A stretch of 64,000 nucleotides of DNA from CAWEYO01 sp963813315 (GCA_963813315.1 CAWEYO010000025.1:1-64000), one strand, 5' to 3'. Shown: positions 1 through 11,450, counted from the stretch's first letter. Notes: generated by a model from the letters alone, not told the origin. Made by a program: numbers and translations.

Positions 1-1348
1 AGGGTGCGCGCTACATTATCAGTTGCGTGCGGGTCGGCGGTCTGGAAGCCTATGCCGATGACATCCGCATTCCGTTGAAATACGGCGTCGACCAATGCGT
101 TGGCGATACGATCTGCGCTGGCGGCATCCTCTACGGTCAGCGCAACATCCCGGTCATTCTCGACTTCTGCAAGGATATTCGCGACGTGGCGGAGCCGGGC
201 GCGAAGTTCCTGAACTACGCCAATCCGATGGCGATGAATACCTGGGCCGCGATCGAATACGGAAAGGTGGATACGGTCGGCCTTTGCCACGGCGTCCAGC
301 ATGGCGGCGAGCAGATCGCCGAAATACTCGGCGCCAAGGACGGCGAACTCGATTTCATCTGTTCGGGCATCAACCACCAGACCTGGTTTGTCGACGTGCG
401 CCTCAAGGGCCGCAAGATCGGCAGGGAAGAACTGGTCGCGGCCTTCGAGGCGCATCCGGTCTTTTCGCAGCAGGAAAAGCTGCGCATAGACGTGTTGAAG
501 CGCTTCGGCGTCTATTCGACCGAAAGCAACGGCCATCTCTCGGAGTACCTGCCCTGGTATCGAAAGCGCCCGGACGAGATCACCAGATGGATCGATATGT
601 CCGACTGGATTCATGGCGAAACCGGCGGCTACCTCCGCTATTCGACGGAAAACCGCAACTGGTTCGAGACCGAGTTTCCGCTGTTCCTGGAGCAGGCCTC
701 CGAGCCAATTGATCCGGCGAAGCGTCCAACGAGCATGCCAGCCATATTCTGGAAGCCCTGGAAACCGGCCGTGTCTATCGCGGCCATTTCAATGTCAAGA
801 ACAATGGCGTCATCACCAATCTGCCGGGCGACGCAATCATCGAAGCGCCCGGATTCGTCGACCGCTTCGGCATCAACATGGTTGCTGGCATCAAGCTGCC
901 CGAAGCCTGCGCGGCGACATGCGTCTCGTCCATCAACGTGCAGCGCATGTCGGTCCACGCTGCGATTTCGGGCGACATCGATCTACTGAAGCTCGCGGTA
1001 CTTCACGACCCGCTGGTCGGCGCCATCTGCACTCCGGAGGAAGTCTGGCAGATGGTCGACGAGATGGTCGTCGCGCAGGCCCAGTGGCTGCCGCAATACG
1101 CCGACGCGGTTCCCGCCGCGAAGGAGCGGCTCGCCAAGGGAACCGTGAAAACACGGGATTGGGAAGGCGTTGCGCGCCGCGAGGTGCGCTCCATCGAAGA
1201 GTTGCGCGCCGAAAAGGCGGCGCGGGGTCGGGAAGCGAGCGGAATTCGGCGGCCGTATCGGCAGGTCGGGCGGCAGCGCAATATGCCCGCCATGAGGAGG
1301 AAGCCGGTCTATGCGGCCGGCGAGAAGAACGGGAGAGAAACTCGATGA
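1..1348 (+). pseudogene. GH4 alpha-glycosidase (alpha-galactosidase/glucosidase), 5'-truncated by window, one frameshift
   Basis: Family-4 glycoside hydrolase, a cytoplasmic NAD- and metal-dependent enzyme that opens alpha-galactosides or alpha-glucosides by redox elimination. The window starts inside the gene, so the N-terminal NAD-binding region is missing. Visible family motifs are NYANPMAMNTW, the metal-site Cys in GLCHGVQ, and SGINHQTW. The reading frame breaks near 724, in the codons after 'AKRP': the following family sequence (HASHILEALETGRVYRG) continues in another frame to the stop at 1346-1348, as if one base were lost. The stop overlaps the next start in ATGA, so translation is coupled to the binding-protein gene. 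Substrate is inferred from family and neighbours; a second GH4 gene closes the operon at 7423-8795. Confidence 0.8.
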
Positions 1349-3435
1349 CCATCAGGAACGGACTTGGCCGTGGACCGCGGTCCTGCTTGTTGGAGTATCG
1401 GCCCTTGCCGCGCAGGCTGTCGCGTCGGAGCCGGTGGAAGTTCCGGCGCAGCCGGCATTCCCGGCGCAGGGCAAGGTGACCTACGTACCGCGCAACTCGA
1501 TCGAAGAATTCAAGGCGCTGCCCGTATACAAGGAGCCGGACTGGGTCACGGAAAAGTTCGTCAAGACCGGCAAGCTGCCGCCCGTGGCCGAGCGCCTGCC
1601 CAGGGAGCCGTTGGTGTTCAAGACCGGCAACATGCCCGACGGCATCGGCGTTTATGGCGACACGATCCGCCACGTCATCGGCGGCCGGCCGGAAGGATGG
1701 AACTACATCGGCCGGCCAGACCCAGGGCTGGGGCGGAATCGATATCGGCATGTCGGAGTGCCTGACGCGCACCGCGCCGCTGTTCCAGGTCGAAGCCAAT
1801 GACATGGAGCCGCTGCCGAACCTGGCCAAGAGCTGGTCATGGTCGGACGACGGCAAGGTGCTGACCATGAAGCTGATCGAGGGCGCGAAATGGTCCGACG
1901 GCGATCCGTTCGATTCCGAAGACATCATGTTCTACTGGGAAGACAATGTCATCGACCCCAATGTGACGCCGCTCAATGCGGCCTCACCGAAACCTTCGGC
2001 ACGGGCACCACGCTAAGGCCATCGACAAGTACACGATCGAGTGGACCTTCACGGAGCCGTTTCCGCGCCAGCACCTCTACGCGATGGCATACGGCACCTT
2101 CTGCCCCGGCCCTTAGCACATCCTCAAGACCAAGCATCCCAAATATGCGCCCGAAACGACTTATGAGCAGTACAAGAACGGCTTCCCGGCCGACTTCATG
2201 AACATTCCGGTGATGGGCGCCTGGGCGCCGGTCGAATACCGGCCGGACGATATCATCGTGCTGCGCCGCAATCCCTACTATTGGAAAGTCGACGAAGCCG
2301 GCAACCAGCTGCCCTATCTCAACGAGGTGCACTACAAGCTTTCGACCTGGGCCGACCGCGACGTGCAGACCATTGCCGGCTCGGCCGATTTCTCCAACCT
2401 CGAGCAGCCCGAGAACTTCGTCGAGGCGTTGAAGCGCGCGGCCGAGGAAACAGCACCGGCCCGCCTTGCCTTCGGCCCGCGGGTCATCGGCTACAATCTC
2501 TATCTCGAATTTCTCCGGCAATGGCTGGGGAGAGCCCGACGAACGCGGACAGGCGATCCGCGAGCTGAACCGCAATCTCGACTTCCGCAAGGCGGTCAGC
2601 ATGGCGCTTGACCGCAAGGCGCTCGGCAAGTCGCTGGTCAAGGGACCGTTCACGGCCATCTATCCCGGCGGCTTGTCTTCCGCGACAAGCTTCTACGACC
2701 GTGCGTCGACCATCTACTATCCGTTCGACGTCGACGGCGCCAAGGCCCTGCTCGAAAGCGCCGGGCTGAAGGATACCGACGGCAATGGCTTCTTGAATTT
2801 CTCGGCCGACAAGCAAGGCGGCAAGGACGTCGAGATCGTGCTGCTCAGCAATTCCGACTACACCACCGACAAGAGCCTCGCCGAGGGGGTCATCGGGCAG
2901 ATGGAAAAGCTTGGCATCCGGGTCGTGCTCAACTCTCTGGACGGCAAGCAGTTCGACGCGACCAGATATTCCGGCCGCTACGACTGGATGGTGATGCGCA
3001 ATGAGGCGGAGCGCGCCTCGGTCGTGCAGGATACGCCGGAGCTTGCCGCTACCGGTCCGCGCACCAGCGATCACCACCGCGCGCCAGAGGGCGGACAGCT
3101 CGATCTGATGCCGTTCGAGCAGGAGCTTGTCGACATCGTCAACAAGTTCATCGCCAGCAGCGACGACGCCCAGCGCGCCGAACTGATGAAGCAGTACCAG
3201 AAGATCGCCACGACCAACATCGATACGATCGGTCTGACGGAATATCCGGGCGCGCTGATCATCAACAAACGCTTTGCCAACATCCCCGTCGGCGCGCCGA
3301 TCTTCATGTTCAACTGGGCCGAGGACACGATCATCCGCGAGCGCGTTTCGTGCCGGAGGACAAGCAGGCGGACTTCGAGCTGTTCAAGGAGACCTGCCCG
3401 GCAAGCCAGGGGTCGGCGAAGGACCCGCCACCTGA
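1345..3435 (+). pseudogene. ABC transporter solute-binding protein, family 5, multiply frameshifted
   Basis: Periplasmic binding protein of the SBP_bac_5 (peptide/oligosaccharide) family, about 690 residues when the frames are joined. The start at 1345 has a GGGAGA ribosome site. A signal peptide (TAVLLVGVSALAAQAVA) is visible in the shifted frame. Recognisable family segments are GWGGIDIGMSECLTR, KWSDGDPFDSEDIMFYWED and RRNPYYWKVDEAGNQLPYL, and the frame ends in a TGA at 3433-3435. Frame changes fall near 1362, 1710, 1985, 2013, 2512, 3348 and 3392, with one in-frame TAG at 2114-2116. Position between GH4 genes and permeases suggests uptake of alpha-galactosides, as for AgpA of Sinorhizobium meliloti; that is inference. 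Either a decayed gene or an error-rich stretch of assembly. Confidence 0.8.
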
Positions 3436-3559
3436 CTTGCACGCCTTTCCTCCCCTCGGTCGGCCGCCAAGGCGGCCGTTGGAGGCGCTGCGCCGCCCGG
3501 TGCCGCATGCGGTCATACCGAGAGCGCAGGAGCAACGGCAATGCTCAGATTCCTTGCCC

Positions 3560-4549
3560 ATGCGTATCGCTTCCGCGATCCCGCTGCTGTTCATCCTGAG
3601 CCTGGTCACCTTCGCCATCATCCAGGCGCCGCCCGGCGACTATGGCGACTACATCCGCTCGCAGGCGATCAATCAGGGCGGCGCCTCCTACGAGGAAGCC
3701 GAAGCGCAGGCGCAGGCCTACCGAGTCGCCAACGGCCTCGATAAGCCACTGCCCGTCCAATATGTGAACTGGATCGTCGGCATCGTCACGCGCGGCGATT
3801 TCGGCCACAGCCTCTTCTACAACAAGCCCGTCGGAGAGGTTGTCGCCGAACGGCTGCCGCGAACGCTGATCCTGGCGCTGGTCTGCCACATCCTGGCTTC
3901 GGCCATCGGCATCGCCTTCGGCATACTGGCGGCGACGAGGCAATATTCCTGGGTGGACACGACGCTTTCGGCCGTCGCGTTCCTGGGCATGACCGTACCG
4001 CGCTTCCTGATGGCGCTGATCATGGTCTACATCCTGGTCTTCCATTTCAACGTTTCGGAGATCAACAACTTCTTCTCTTCCCGCTACGGCGGCGCGCCAT
4101 GGTCGTGGGCGAAGTTCGTTGATCTGCTGAAGCACGTCTGGCCGGTCATCGCGATCGCTGTCTTCGGCGGGCTTGCCTACAACATGCGGGTGATGCGCGG
4201 AAACCTGCTCGACACGCTGAACGCGCAGTATGTCGAGACGGCGCGGGCCAAGGGCTTGAGCGAAGGCCAGGTGATCATGCGCCACGCCGTGCCCAACGCG
4301 CTGCATCCGCTGATCATGTACCAGGGCGTCGCGCTGCCATACATGCTCACCGGCGAGATCGAGGTGGCGATCATCTTCGGGCTCGCCACCGTCGGACCGG
4401 CGATCGTCGGCTCCATGCAGGTCGGCGACGTCTATGTCACCGCGACCTTCATGATGGTGCTCGCCGCGACGCTGATCGCCGGCAACATCATCGCCGACAT
4501 GCTCCTGGCGCTGGTCGATCCGCGCGTGCGCCTGGGTGGAGGGAACTGA
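3560..4549 (+). CDS. ABC transporter permease (DppB/OppB type)
   Basis: Inner-membrane permease of the binding-protein-dependent transport family (DppB-like), carrying several hydrophobic segments and the ATPase-contacting loop ETARAKGLSEGQVIMRHAVPN. The N-terminal motif IPLLFILSLVTFAIIQAPPGDY is typical of sugar-importing members of this family. The better ribosome site (AGGAG) precedes an ATG at 3541 reading MLRFLAHA, but that frame is lost after about seven codons, so a one-base insertion near 3562 is likely; the open frame from the ATG at 3560 gives 329 residues. The next permease starts right after the stop (TGAGATG), so the two are co-transcribed. Confidence 0.8.
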   Translation: MRIASAIPLLFILSLVTFAIIQAPPGDYGDYIRSQAINQGGASYEEAEAQAQAYRVANGLDKPLPVQYVNWIVGIVTRGDFGHSLFYNKPVGEVVAERLPRTLILALVCHILASAIGIAFGILAATRQYSWVDTTLSAVAFLGMTVPRFLMALIMVYILVFHFNVSEINNFFSSRYGGAPWSWAKFVDLLKHVWPVIAIAVFGGLAYNMRVMRGNLLDTLNAQYVETARAKGLSEGQVIMRHAVPNALHPLIMYQGVALPYMLTGEIEVAIIFGLATVGPAIVGSMQVGDVYVTATFMMVLAATLIAGNIIADMLLALVDPRVRLGGGN

Positions 4550-4550
4550 G

Positions 4551-5730
4551 ATGAGCCTGACCGTCGAACAGCTCCCGATCGCGACCGAACCGTCGCACCA
4601 CGAACACTTGCCGCCGCCTGTCGAACCGAAATCGGCGGCGATCCTGCCGCCCAAGACCGGTCACGGCGAAAGCTATGTGGCCCTGGTCTGGCGCAGGCTG
4701 AAGCGCTCCTTGACCGGCATGCTGGGGCTGATCCTCGTCGTCGGGCTGCTGCTGATGGCCGTCTTCGCCGATTTCCTCTCGCCGGTCGATCCAAAGGCGA
4801 CCGACGTCGCCTTCGCGCCGCCGCAGCCGTCAGCTTCCGGGACAAGGAGGGCAATTTCAGTTTCGCGCCGCGCAGCTATCAAGCTCCGCGAGACCGAGGA
4901 ACTCGACCCGATCACTTTCCAGCCGATCGTCGGTCCGGACTATGAGGACCCGCAATTGCTCGGCTTCTTCGTCAAGGGAGCGCCCTACCGCCTGCTCGGG
5001 CTGATCCCGGCGGAGCGGCATTTCTTCGGCGCGCTCGACGGCTCGGCGGTGCATCTGCTCGGCACCGACAAGTTCGGCCGCGACGTTCTCTCGCGCATTT
5101 TCTACGGCTCGCGCATATCCCTGATGATCGCGCTGACGGTCGTCGCCATCGTCACCATCGTCGGCACGACGGTCGGCATGGTGTCCGGCTATTTCGGCGG
5201 CCGTTTCGATGCCTGGATGCAGTGGTTCGTCGACCTCATCCTGGCTTTCCCGCAACTGCCGCTCTACTCGCGCTGACCTCGCTCATTCCCGTCACGGCGC
5301 CGACCAACGTGTTTCTCGCCTTCGTCATCTTCGTCATGTCGGCGCTCGGCTGGGCGCAATTGTCGCGCGAGGTGCGCGGCAAGACGCTGGCGCTGGCCCG
5401 CATCGACTATGTGCGCGCGGCGATCGCCATCGGCGCGACCGACCGGCGCATCATCTTCCAGCACATCCTGCCGAACGTCATGAGCCACGTGATCGTCGCG
5501 ATCACGCTGGCGATCCCGTCCGTTGTGCTGCTGGAATCCTTCCTCGGCTTTCTCGGCTTCGCCGTGAAGCCGCCGCTGATCTCCTGGGGCCTGATGCTGC
5601 AGGACACGGCCACCTACTCCGTCATCGGCTCCTATCCGTGGATCCTGGCGCCGGTGGGGCGGTGCTGATCACCGTATTTGCCTTCAACGCGCTCGGCGAC
5701 GGCCTGCGCGATGCGATCGACCCGTATTGA
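4551..5730 (+). pseudogene. ABC transporter permease (DppC/OppC type), frameshifted
   Basis: Second permease of the same importer, DppC-like, with the usual N-terminal tail and one membrane segment (LTGMLGLILVVGLLLMAVFA), then the periplasmic stretch containing GTDKFGRDVLSRIFYGSR, and the EAA loop DYVRAAIAIGATDRRIIFQH. The C-terminus FNALGDGLRDAIDPY matches the family end. The frame leaves and returns around 4835 and 4875, then shifts near 5262 (after LAFPQLPLY) and near 5660. It lies between the first permease and the ATPase gene. All joins are single-base events and no nonsense codon is present inside the correct frames. Confidence 0.8.
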
Positions 5731-5741
5731 GGAGCGCGAAC

Positions 5742-7403
5742 ATGGCTGACGAACATCGACGTTCCCGCCGAACGCCTCGACCGCCAGGAAAAGCCCGGCC
5801 AGCCGGTGATCGACGCGCGCAACATCGCCGTCACCTTCAAGGTCGAGCACGGCACGGTGGAAGCGGTGAAGGGCGTTTCGTTCCAACTGCATCGCGGCGA
5901 GACGGTCGCCATTGTCGGCGAGTCCGGCTCGGGCAAGTCCGTGACCGCGCGCACCATCATGGGCTTGCTCACCAAGCGCGCCAAGGTCTCGGACCGCGCA
6001 CGATCGAATATAACGGCCGCGACGTGCTGAAATTCTCGACGCGCGAAGCGGCGCTCGCTGCGCGGCGACCGCATCTCGATGATATTCCAGGAGCCGATGA
6101 GCTCGCTCAACCCGGTCTACACGGTCGGCATCCAGATCGTCGAGGCGATCCGCGCGCACAAGAAGATGGGCCGGCGCGAGGCCGAGGCGCGCGCCGCTCG
6201 AACTGTTCAACCAGGTGCACATTCCCGATCCGGAATCGCGGCTGCGCCAGTATCCGCACCAGCTTTCCGGCGGGCAACGCCAGCGCGTGATGATCGCCAT
6301 GGCGCTCGCCAACAATCCCGATGTTCTGATCGCCGACGAACCGACTACCGCGCTCGACGTGACGGTGCAGGCGCAGATCCTCAACCTGATCCGCGAACTC
6401 CAGCAGCGGCTCGGCATGGCGGTGATCCTGATCACCCACGACCTGACCGTGGTAAAGCAGTTCTCGGACTATGTGTACGTCATGCAGCACGGCGTCGTGC
6501 GCGAACACAACACGACGGCCGCGCTTTTCAAGGACCCGCGCCACCCCTACACACGGCGCCTGCTGGCCTCCGAACCGAAGGGATCGGCCAACCCGCTGCC
6601 GGAAAAATTCGCCGGTCATCCTCGAAGGCACGGGCGTGCGCGTATCCTTCATGCTAAAGCGCGGCGGCTTCTTCAATCCGGACATGCATGAACTGGTCGC
6701 CGTCAACGACCTCGATATTTCGCTGCGCAAACACGAAACCCTCGGGCTCGTGGGTGAATCTGGGTCGGGCAAGACGACCTTCGGCCAGGCGCTGCTCAGG
6801 CTGATCAACATGCAGAAGCGGCAAGATCTCCTTCGACGGCGAGAATCCAGGACAAGTCGCGCCTGAGATGCGGCCGTTCCGCTCGCGCATGCAGGTCGTC
6901 TTCCAGGATCCGTTTTCGTCGCTCAATCCGCGCATGTCGATCGGCCAGATCATCGAGGAAGGGCTGATCGTCAACAGGCTCGGCGCTACCAAGGCCGAGC
7001 GTCAGGACCGGGTGAAGGAGGCGCTGGTTTCCGCCGGCATGCCGGACAACATACTGTCGCGATTTCCGCATGAGTTCTCAGGCGGCCAGCGGCAGCGCAT
7101 CGCCATCGCCCGGGCCATCGCGCTCGAGCCGGAATTCATCCTGCTCGACGAGCCGACCTCGGCGCTCGACCTCTCGGTGCAGGCGCAGATCATCGATCTG
7201 TTGCGCCGCCTGCAGGATGAGCGCGGGCTGAGCTACCTCTTCATTTCGCACGACCTGAAGGTCGTGCGCGCGCTGTGCCACCGCGTGATGGTCATGCAGC
7301 ACGGCAACATCGTCGAACAGGGTCCCGTCAGGAGGTCCTGTCCAGACCCAAAACCGCCTACACCAAACGGCTCGTCCGGGCCGCTTTCGAAGTCGCAGCA
7401 TAA
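5742..7403 (+). pseudogene. Fused double ABC ATPase (DppD-DppF type), frameshifted
   Basis: Two ABC ATPase modules in one gene, about 553 residues when joined, energising the permeases just upstream. Start at 5742 follows TGAGGAGCG. Module 1: Walker A GESGSGKS (about 5920-5943), Q-loop FQEPMSSLNPVY, signature LSGGQRQRV, Walker B VLIADEP, H-loop LITHDL. Module 2: Walker A GESGSGKT, Q-loop FQDPFSSLNPR, signature FSGGQRQRI, Walker B FILLDEP, H-loop FISHDL. The C-terminal oligopeptide-family tail (HPYTRRLLASEP) is seen in module 1. The frame changes near 5760, 5995, 6055, 6190, 6607, 6822-6845 and 7333. All catalytic motifs are preserved, which argues for recent breakage or sequencing error rather than old decay. 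Confidence 0.8.
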
Positions 7404-7422
7404 TCGAAGCAGAGGCCCTCCC

Positions 7423-8795
7423 ATGGCTAGACAACCCAAGATCACGTTCATCGGCGCAGGCTCGACCGTTTTTATGAAAAACATCGTCGGCGATGTGTTG
7501 CAGCGGCGGGCGCTCGCCGGCGCGACCATCGCCCTGATGGACATCAATCCGGAGCGGCTCGCAGAGAGCGAGATCGTTGCCGGCAAGCTGTCGAGGACGC
7601 TCGGCGCCGCCGCCAAGGTCGAGACCTATTCCGACCAGCGCAAGGCACTGGAGGGCGCCGACTTCGTCGTCGTCGCCTTCCAGATCGGCGGCTACGAGCC
7701 TTGCACCGTCACAGATTTCGAAGTGCCTAAGAAATACGGCCTGCGCCAGACGATCGCCGATACGCTCGGCGTCGGCGGCATCATGCGCGGCCTGCGCACT
7801 GTGCCGCATCTGTGGTCGATCTGCGAGGACATGCGCAGGTCTGTCCCGAGGCGATCCTGTTGCAGTACGTCAACCCGATGGCCATCAACACATGGGCGAT
7901 CGCCGAAAAATACCCCACCATCAGGCAGGTCGGCCTTTGTCATTCGGTACAGGGCACCGCCTTGGAACTCGCCCGCGACCTCGATATTCCGGTCGAGGAA
8001 ATCCGCTACCGCGCCGCCGGCATCAACCACATGGCCTTTTATCTGAAGTTCGAGCACCGCCAGGCGGACGGCGGCTACCGCGATCTCTATCCGGACCTTC
8101 TGCGCGGTTATCGCGAGGGCCGGTTCCCGAAGCCCAGCCATTGGAACCCGCGCTGCCCGAATAAGGTGCGTTACGAAATGCTGACCCGCCTCGGCTATTT
8201 CGTCACCGAAAGCTCGGAGCACTTCGCTGAATACACGCCCTACTTCATCAAGGACGGCCGTCCGGACCTGATAGAAAAGTTCGGCATTCCGCTCGACGAA
8301 TATCCGAAGCGCTGCGTCGAGCAGATGGCGCGGTGGAAGAGTGTCGCGGACACCTACCGCAAGGCCGAGATGATCGAGGTCAGCGAGAGCCATGAATACG
8401 CCTCCTCGATCATGAACTCCGTATGGACCGGCGAGCCGTCGGTGATCTACGGCAACGTCCGCAACAATGGCTGCATCACCTCGCTGCCTGCGAATTGCGC
8501 GGCGGAGGTGCCGTGCCTCGTTGATGCCTCCGGCATGCAGCCCACGTTCATCGGCGACCTGCCGCCACAGCTCACGGCGTTGATCCGAACCAACATCAAC
8601 GTCCAGGAACTGACCGTCGCAGCTCTGATGACAGAGAACCGCGAGCACCTATACCACGCTGCGATGATGGACCCGCATACGGCGGCCGAACTCGACCTCG
8701 ACCAGATCTGGGACTTGATCGACGACCTGCTCGCTGCGCATGGTGAGTGGATCCCGCCATGGGCACGGCCCGACAGGAAGGTCCGCGCAGCCTGA
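7423..8795 (+). pseudogene. GH4 alpha-galactosidase (MelA-like), one frameshift
   Basis: Second family-4 glycosidase of the operon, about 457 residues when joined. It starts 20 bp after the ATPase stop. The NAD-binding motif ITFIGAGSTVF is at the N-terminus; later come YVNPMAINTW, GLCHSVQGT (metal-binding Cys) and AAGINHMAFYL. The GLCHSVQGT form is typical of the MelA alpha-galactosidase branch. One frameshift near 7838 separates the first 140 residues from the rest; inserting a base in CGC(C)AGGTC restores the frame. The end of the gene is 71 bp from the left inverted repeat of the IS1182-family element, so the insertion sits just outside the operon. Confidence 0.82.
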
Positions 8796-8943
8796 TGCCG
8801 GGGGACTCTCCTCTCGATGTCAGCTTTCGCGACGCAAACTGGCGTAGTCAAAGTCCGGTTTGGGGTCGATATCGTTGAAGAAGTCGGCTGCGGATTGAGC
8901 GCTGCGTTGACGATTGCGAGCGGATGCATGGGGCGATTGCCGC

Positions 8944-10051
8944 TCATGCCGGTTTCGGTTCCGGTATCGGGATGAGCTTTGCGAGTTTCCGGAGGTTCTG
9001 GGCTGCGGCTGCGAGGTGGAACTCGTCGCGGGCGCCGTTCGGTCCGCGTAATCGCAGTCGATCGAGCCTGAGGATGCGCTTGAGGTGGGCGAACAGCATT
9101 TCGACCTTCTTCCGCTCGCGCCTTGAGGTGACATAGGCGTCGGTAGCGGCGATATCGCGCGCCATGTCGCGAGCGCCTTCATGGATGGAGCGCAGGATCT
9201 TGCGGGCAGGCGCGTTCGGACAGCACCTTGGCTTCAACCAACAGCTTTCGCAGTCGAGCTTGCTGGCGCGATAGCGCATCATGCCGTTCTCATCGACGAG
9301 CGGGCGAGGCATCCGAAAAGCCTTCTGACGCTGCCTGAGTTCCTTGCCTCCGGGACAAATGTAGAGATCGCGCCTGTGGTCATAGGTGAAGTCGGCCCGT
9401 TCGAAGGTCCCGTCCTGGCGCTCGGAGTTGTCGAAGACCGGGATGTGCGGCTCGATCCCGCGTTCATGAACCAGCCAGGCCAGCATCTCGGCCGAGCCGT
9501 AGGCGCTGTCGGCAGCCAGCCGCTCCGGATAGAGGCCGAAGCGATCCTGGGTGCGCGCGATCATCGTGCGTGCCGCGCCGACCTCCGCCTGACGGATGGC
9601 GCGTGTTGCCTCGACATCGACGATGACCGCATGGTCGAGATCGATCAGATAATTGGCGGCGTAGGCGAAGAAGGCATGCCCCTTCAGCGCTCCCGTCCAC
9701 TGTGCCGCCGGATCCGATCTTGAGATGAACTTCGGCCTGACCTCGCTGGCCGCGCCCCAGGCAGCGTCATCCAGCGTGTCGAGGTATTCTTTGACGGAGC
9801 GGCGGGTCGCCGCCATCGCTTCCCAGTCGACTTCTTCCGACCCTTCCGCCGAGCGCTGCTTGTTCGCATCCGCCCTGATCAGGCTGGCATCGGCCGCGAA
9901 GCCGTCGCCGCCGACAAGCCCTTCCGCCATGCAGCGCCGCACCGTCGTCTCGAACAACTCGCGCAGCAGGTCACTGTCGCGGAAGCGGCCGTGACGGTTC
10001 TTCGAAAAGGTCGAGTGGTCCGGCACGTCGCCCTCCAGCCCGAGCCGGCAG
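8944..10051 (-). pseudogene. IS1182-family transposase, C-terminal part
   Basis: Catalytic portion of a DDE transposase: DHSTFSKNRHGRF near the N-side, GGDGFAADASLIRADANK with the first Asp, LAADSAYGSAEML with the second Asp, and a C-terminal RRERKKVEMLFAHLKR with the catalytic Glu. The CPxxxxC-type segment (CESCWLKPRCCPNAP) is typical of the family. The N-terminal about 100 residues lie at 11451-11746, beyond the inserted IS110-type element, so no full-length protein can be made. All catalytic residues remain, so disruption is by insertion only. Confidence 0.85.
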
Positions 10052-11450
10052 AGATGGGATAGGCGGGCGGCGCCTCAGGGCAGATCATGCCCTGCGGTGC
10101 ACCCGCATGAACCTATTGAGGAGGAAGTGATGGAATGCTTCGCCGGTCTCGACGTGTCTCTGGAAACCGTCAACGTCTGCATTGTCGATGAGGAGGGCAA
10201 TGTTCTGCTTGAACGCAAGGTCGAGGCCGAGCCGGACACGATCATCACCGTGCTGGGCGACTTCGGTCGCCCCTTCAAGCGGGTCGGGCTTGAAGCGGGT
10301 CCGACCTCCTCCTGGCTCTGCAGCGCGTTGCGCTCAGCAGGCTATCCGGCCATCTGCCTCGAATGCCGGCACGTCAAGGCGGGCCTGAGCGCCATGCGCA
10401 ACAAGACCGATCGCAATGACGCACGAGGCATCGCACAACTCGTCCGGCTTGGCTGGTTCCGACAGGTCTTCATCAAAAGCGACGAGGCCCAGCGAGTGCG
10501 GATGCTCCTGGTCAACCGCGAGCAACTTCTCAACAAGCTGCAGGACATCGAGAACTCGGTAAGGGGTTCGCTGCGGGTCTTCGGACTTCGGATCGGCCGT
10601 GTCACCAAACATTCATTCGAAACGCGGGTCCTCGAGCTTGTCGGGGACACGCCGAGTCTGTTGGCGATCACGGAACCGATGCTGCGTGTCCGTCGGACGC
10701 TCCTTGAGGAGTTCGCCCAGCTCGATCGCCTCGCACGGCAGTTGGCTCGGAAAGATCCGGTCTGCCGCCGGCTGATGACGGTTCCAGGTGTGGGAGTGGT
10801 GGTCGCGCTCACCTACAGGACTGGCATTGACGTCCCCGAGCGCTTCTCGCGATCACGGAATGTTGGTGCCCACTTCGGGTTGACGCCGCGGCGATACAGC
10901 TCCGGCCAGACAGACTACGACGGGCACATCAGCCGGTGCGGCGACCAGATGGTTCGCACGGCTCTTTATCAGGCGGCGCACGTCCTGCTGCACCACGGAC
11001 GCTGGTCGTCGCTTCGCGCGTGGGCGATGCGGATCGCGAAAAGAAGCAGTGCGAAGGCAGCCAAGGTCGCCCTCGCACGCAAGCTCTCGGTCATCATGCA
11101 TCGCATGTGGATCGACGGTACCGACTTCCGTTGGTCAACAGAGAAGCCGTCGACGGCAATGGCAGTTTAGACGGAGGGCAAGGTTCCACAAGATATCTGA
11201 AACCGCCTTCCCGGCGGTTGCAAGCGCCCGGGAGGGTGCGAGGAATGGACGAGCCCGCATCGCTGGTTGCGACGAATCGGCCCACGTCGATCGATCGCGC
11301 GGCAGAGCTCGGCCGTCCGTCCTTCTCAACCCATCCTGTCCGCCGGCGTCATCGCACGCCGAGCACGCAAAGAAGCATGAACCCTTCCGGCCGCCTTTGA
11401 CCGATTGAGAAGCCTGCATAAGGAGTTGACAACCCATGCCCGCCTAAAGA
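10052..11450 (+). mobile_element. IS110-family (IS1111 group) insertion sequence
   Basis: About 1.4-kb insertion in the IS1182 transposase gene; joining 10051 to 11451 restores the interrupted reading frame (…TGG TTC TGC CGG…). Subterminal perfect inverted repeats TAGGCGGGC (10060-10068) and GCCCGCCTA (11438-11446) sit about 7-8 bp from the left end and 3-4 bp from the right end. This asymmetry is the known hallmark of the IS1111 group. Ends are placed to within 2 bp. A 280-bp non-coding stretch follows the transposase inside the element. Confidence 0.82.
10130..11170 (+). CDS. IS110-family transposase
   Basis: DEDD-type transposase of 346 residues, a normal length. Start at 10130 follows GAGGAGGAAG. 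The N-terminal DEDD domain opens with CFAGLDVSLETVNVCIVDE and contains KTDRNDARGIAQL; the C-terminal Transposase_20 domain has MTVPGVGVVVALTYRTGID and GAHFGLTPRRYSSGQ, with the conserved Ser region near TALYQAAHVLL. The frame is intact from start to stop, so this element may be active. It lies opposite to, and within, the older IS1182-family transposase. Confidence 0.9.
   Translation: MECFAGLDVSLETVNVCIVDEEGNVLLERKVEAEPDTIITVLGDFGRPFKRVGLEAGPTSSWLCSALRSAGYPAICLECRHVKAGLSAMRNKTDRNDARGIAQLVRLGWFRQVFIKSDEAQRVRMLLVNREQLLNKLQDIENSVRGSLRVFGLRIGRVTKHSFETRVLELVGDTPSLLAITEPMLRVRRTLLEEFAQLDRLARQLARKDPVCRRLMTVPGVGVVVALTYRTGIDVPERFSRSRNVGAHFGLTPRRYSSGQTDYDGHISRCGDQMVRTALYQAAHVLLHHGRWSSLRAWAMRIAKRSSAKAAKVALARKLSVIMHRMWIDGTDFRWSTEKPSTAMAV

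Noticed and set aside
1345..7403. Programmed frameshifting in the sugar operon
   Set aside because: Shifts are at many unrelated places in both directions and without slippery sequences followed by structure.
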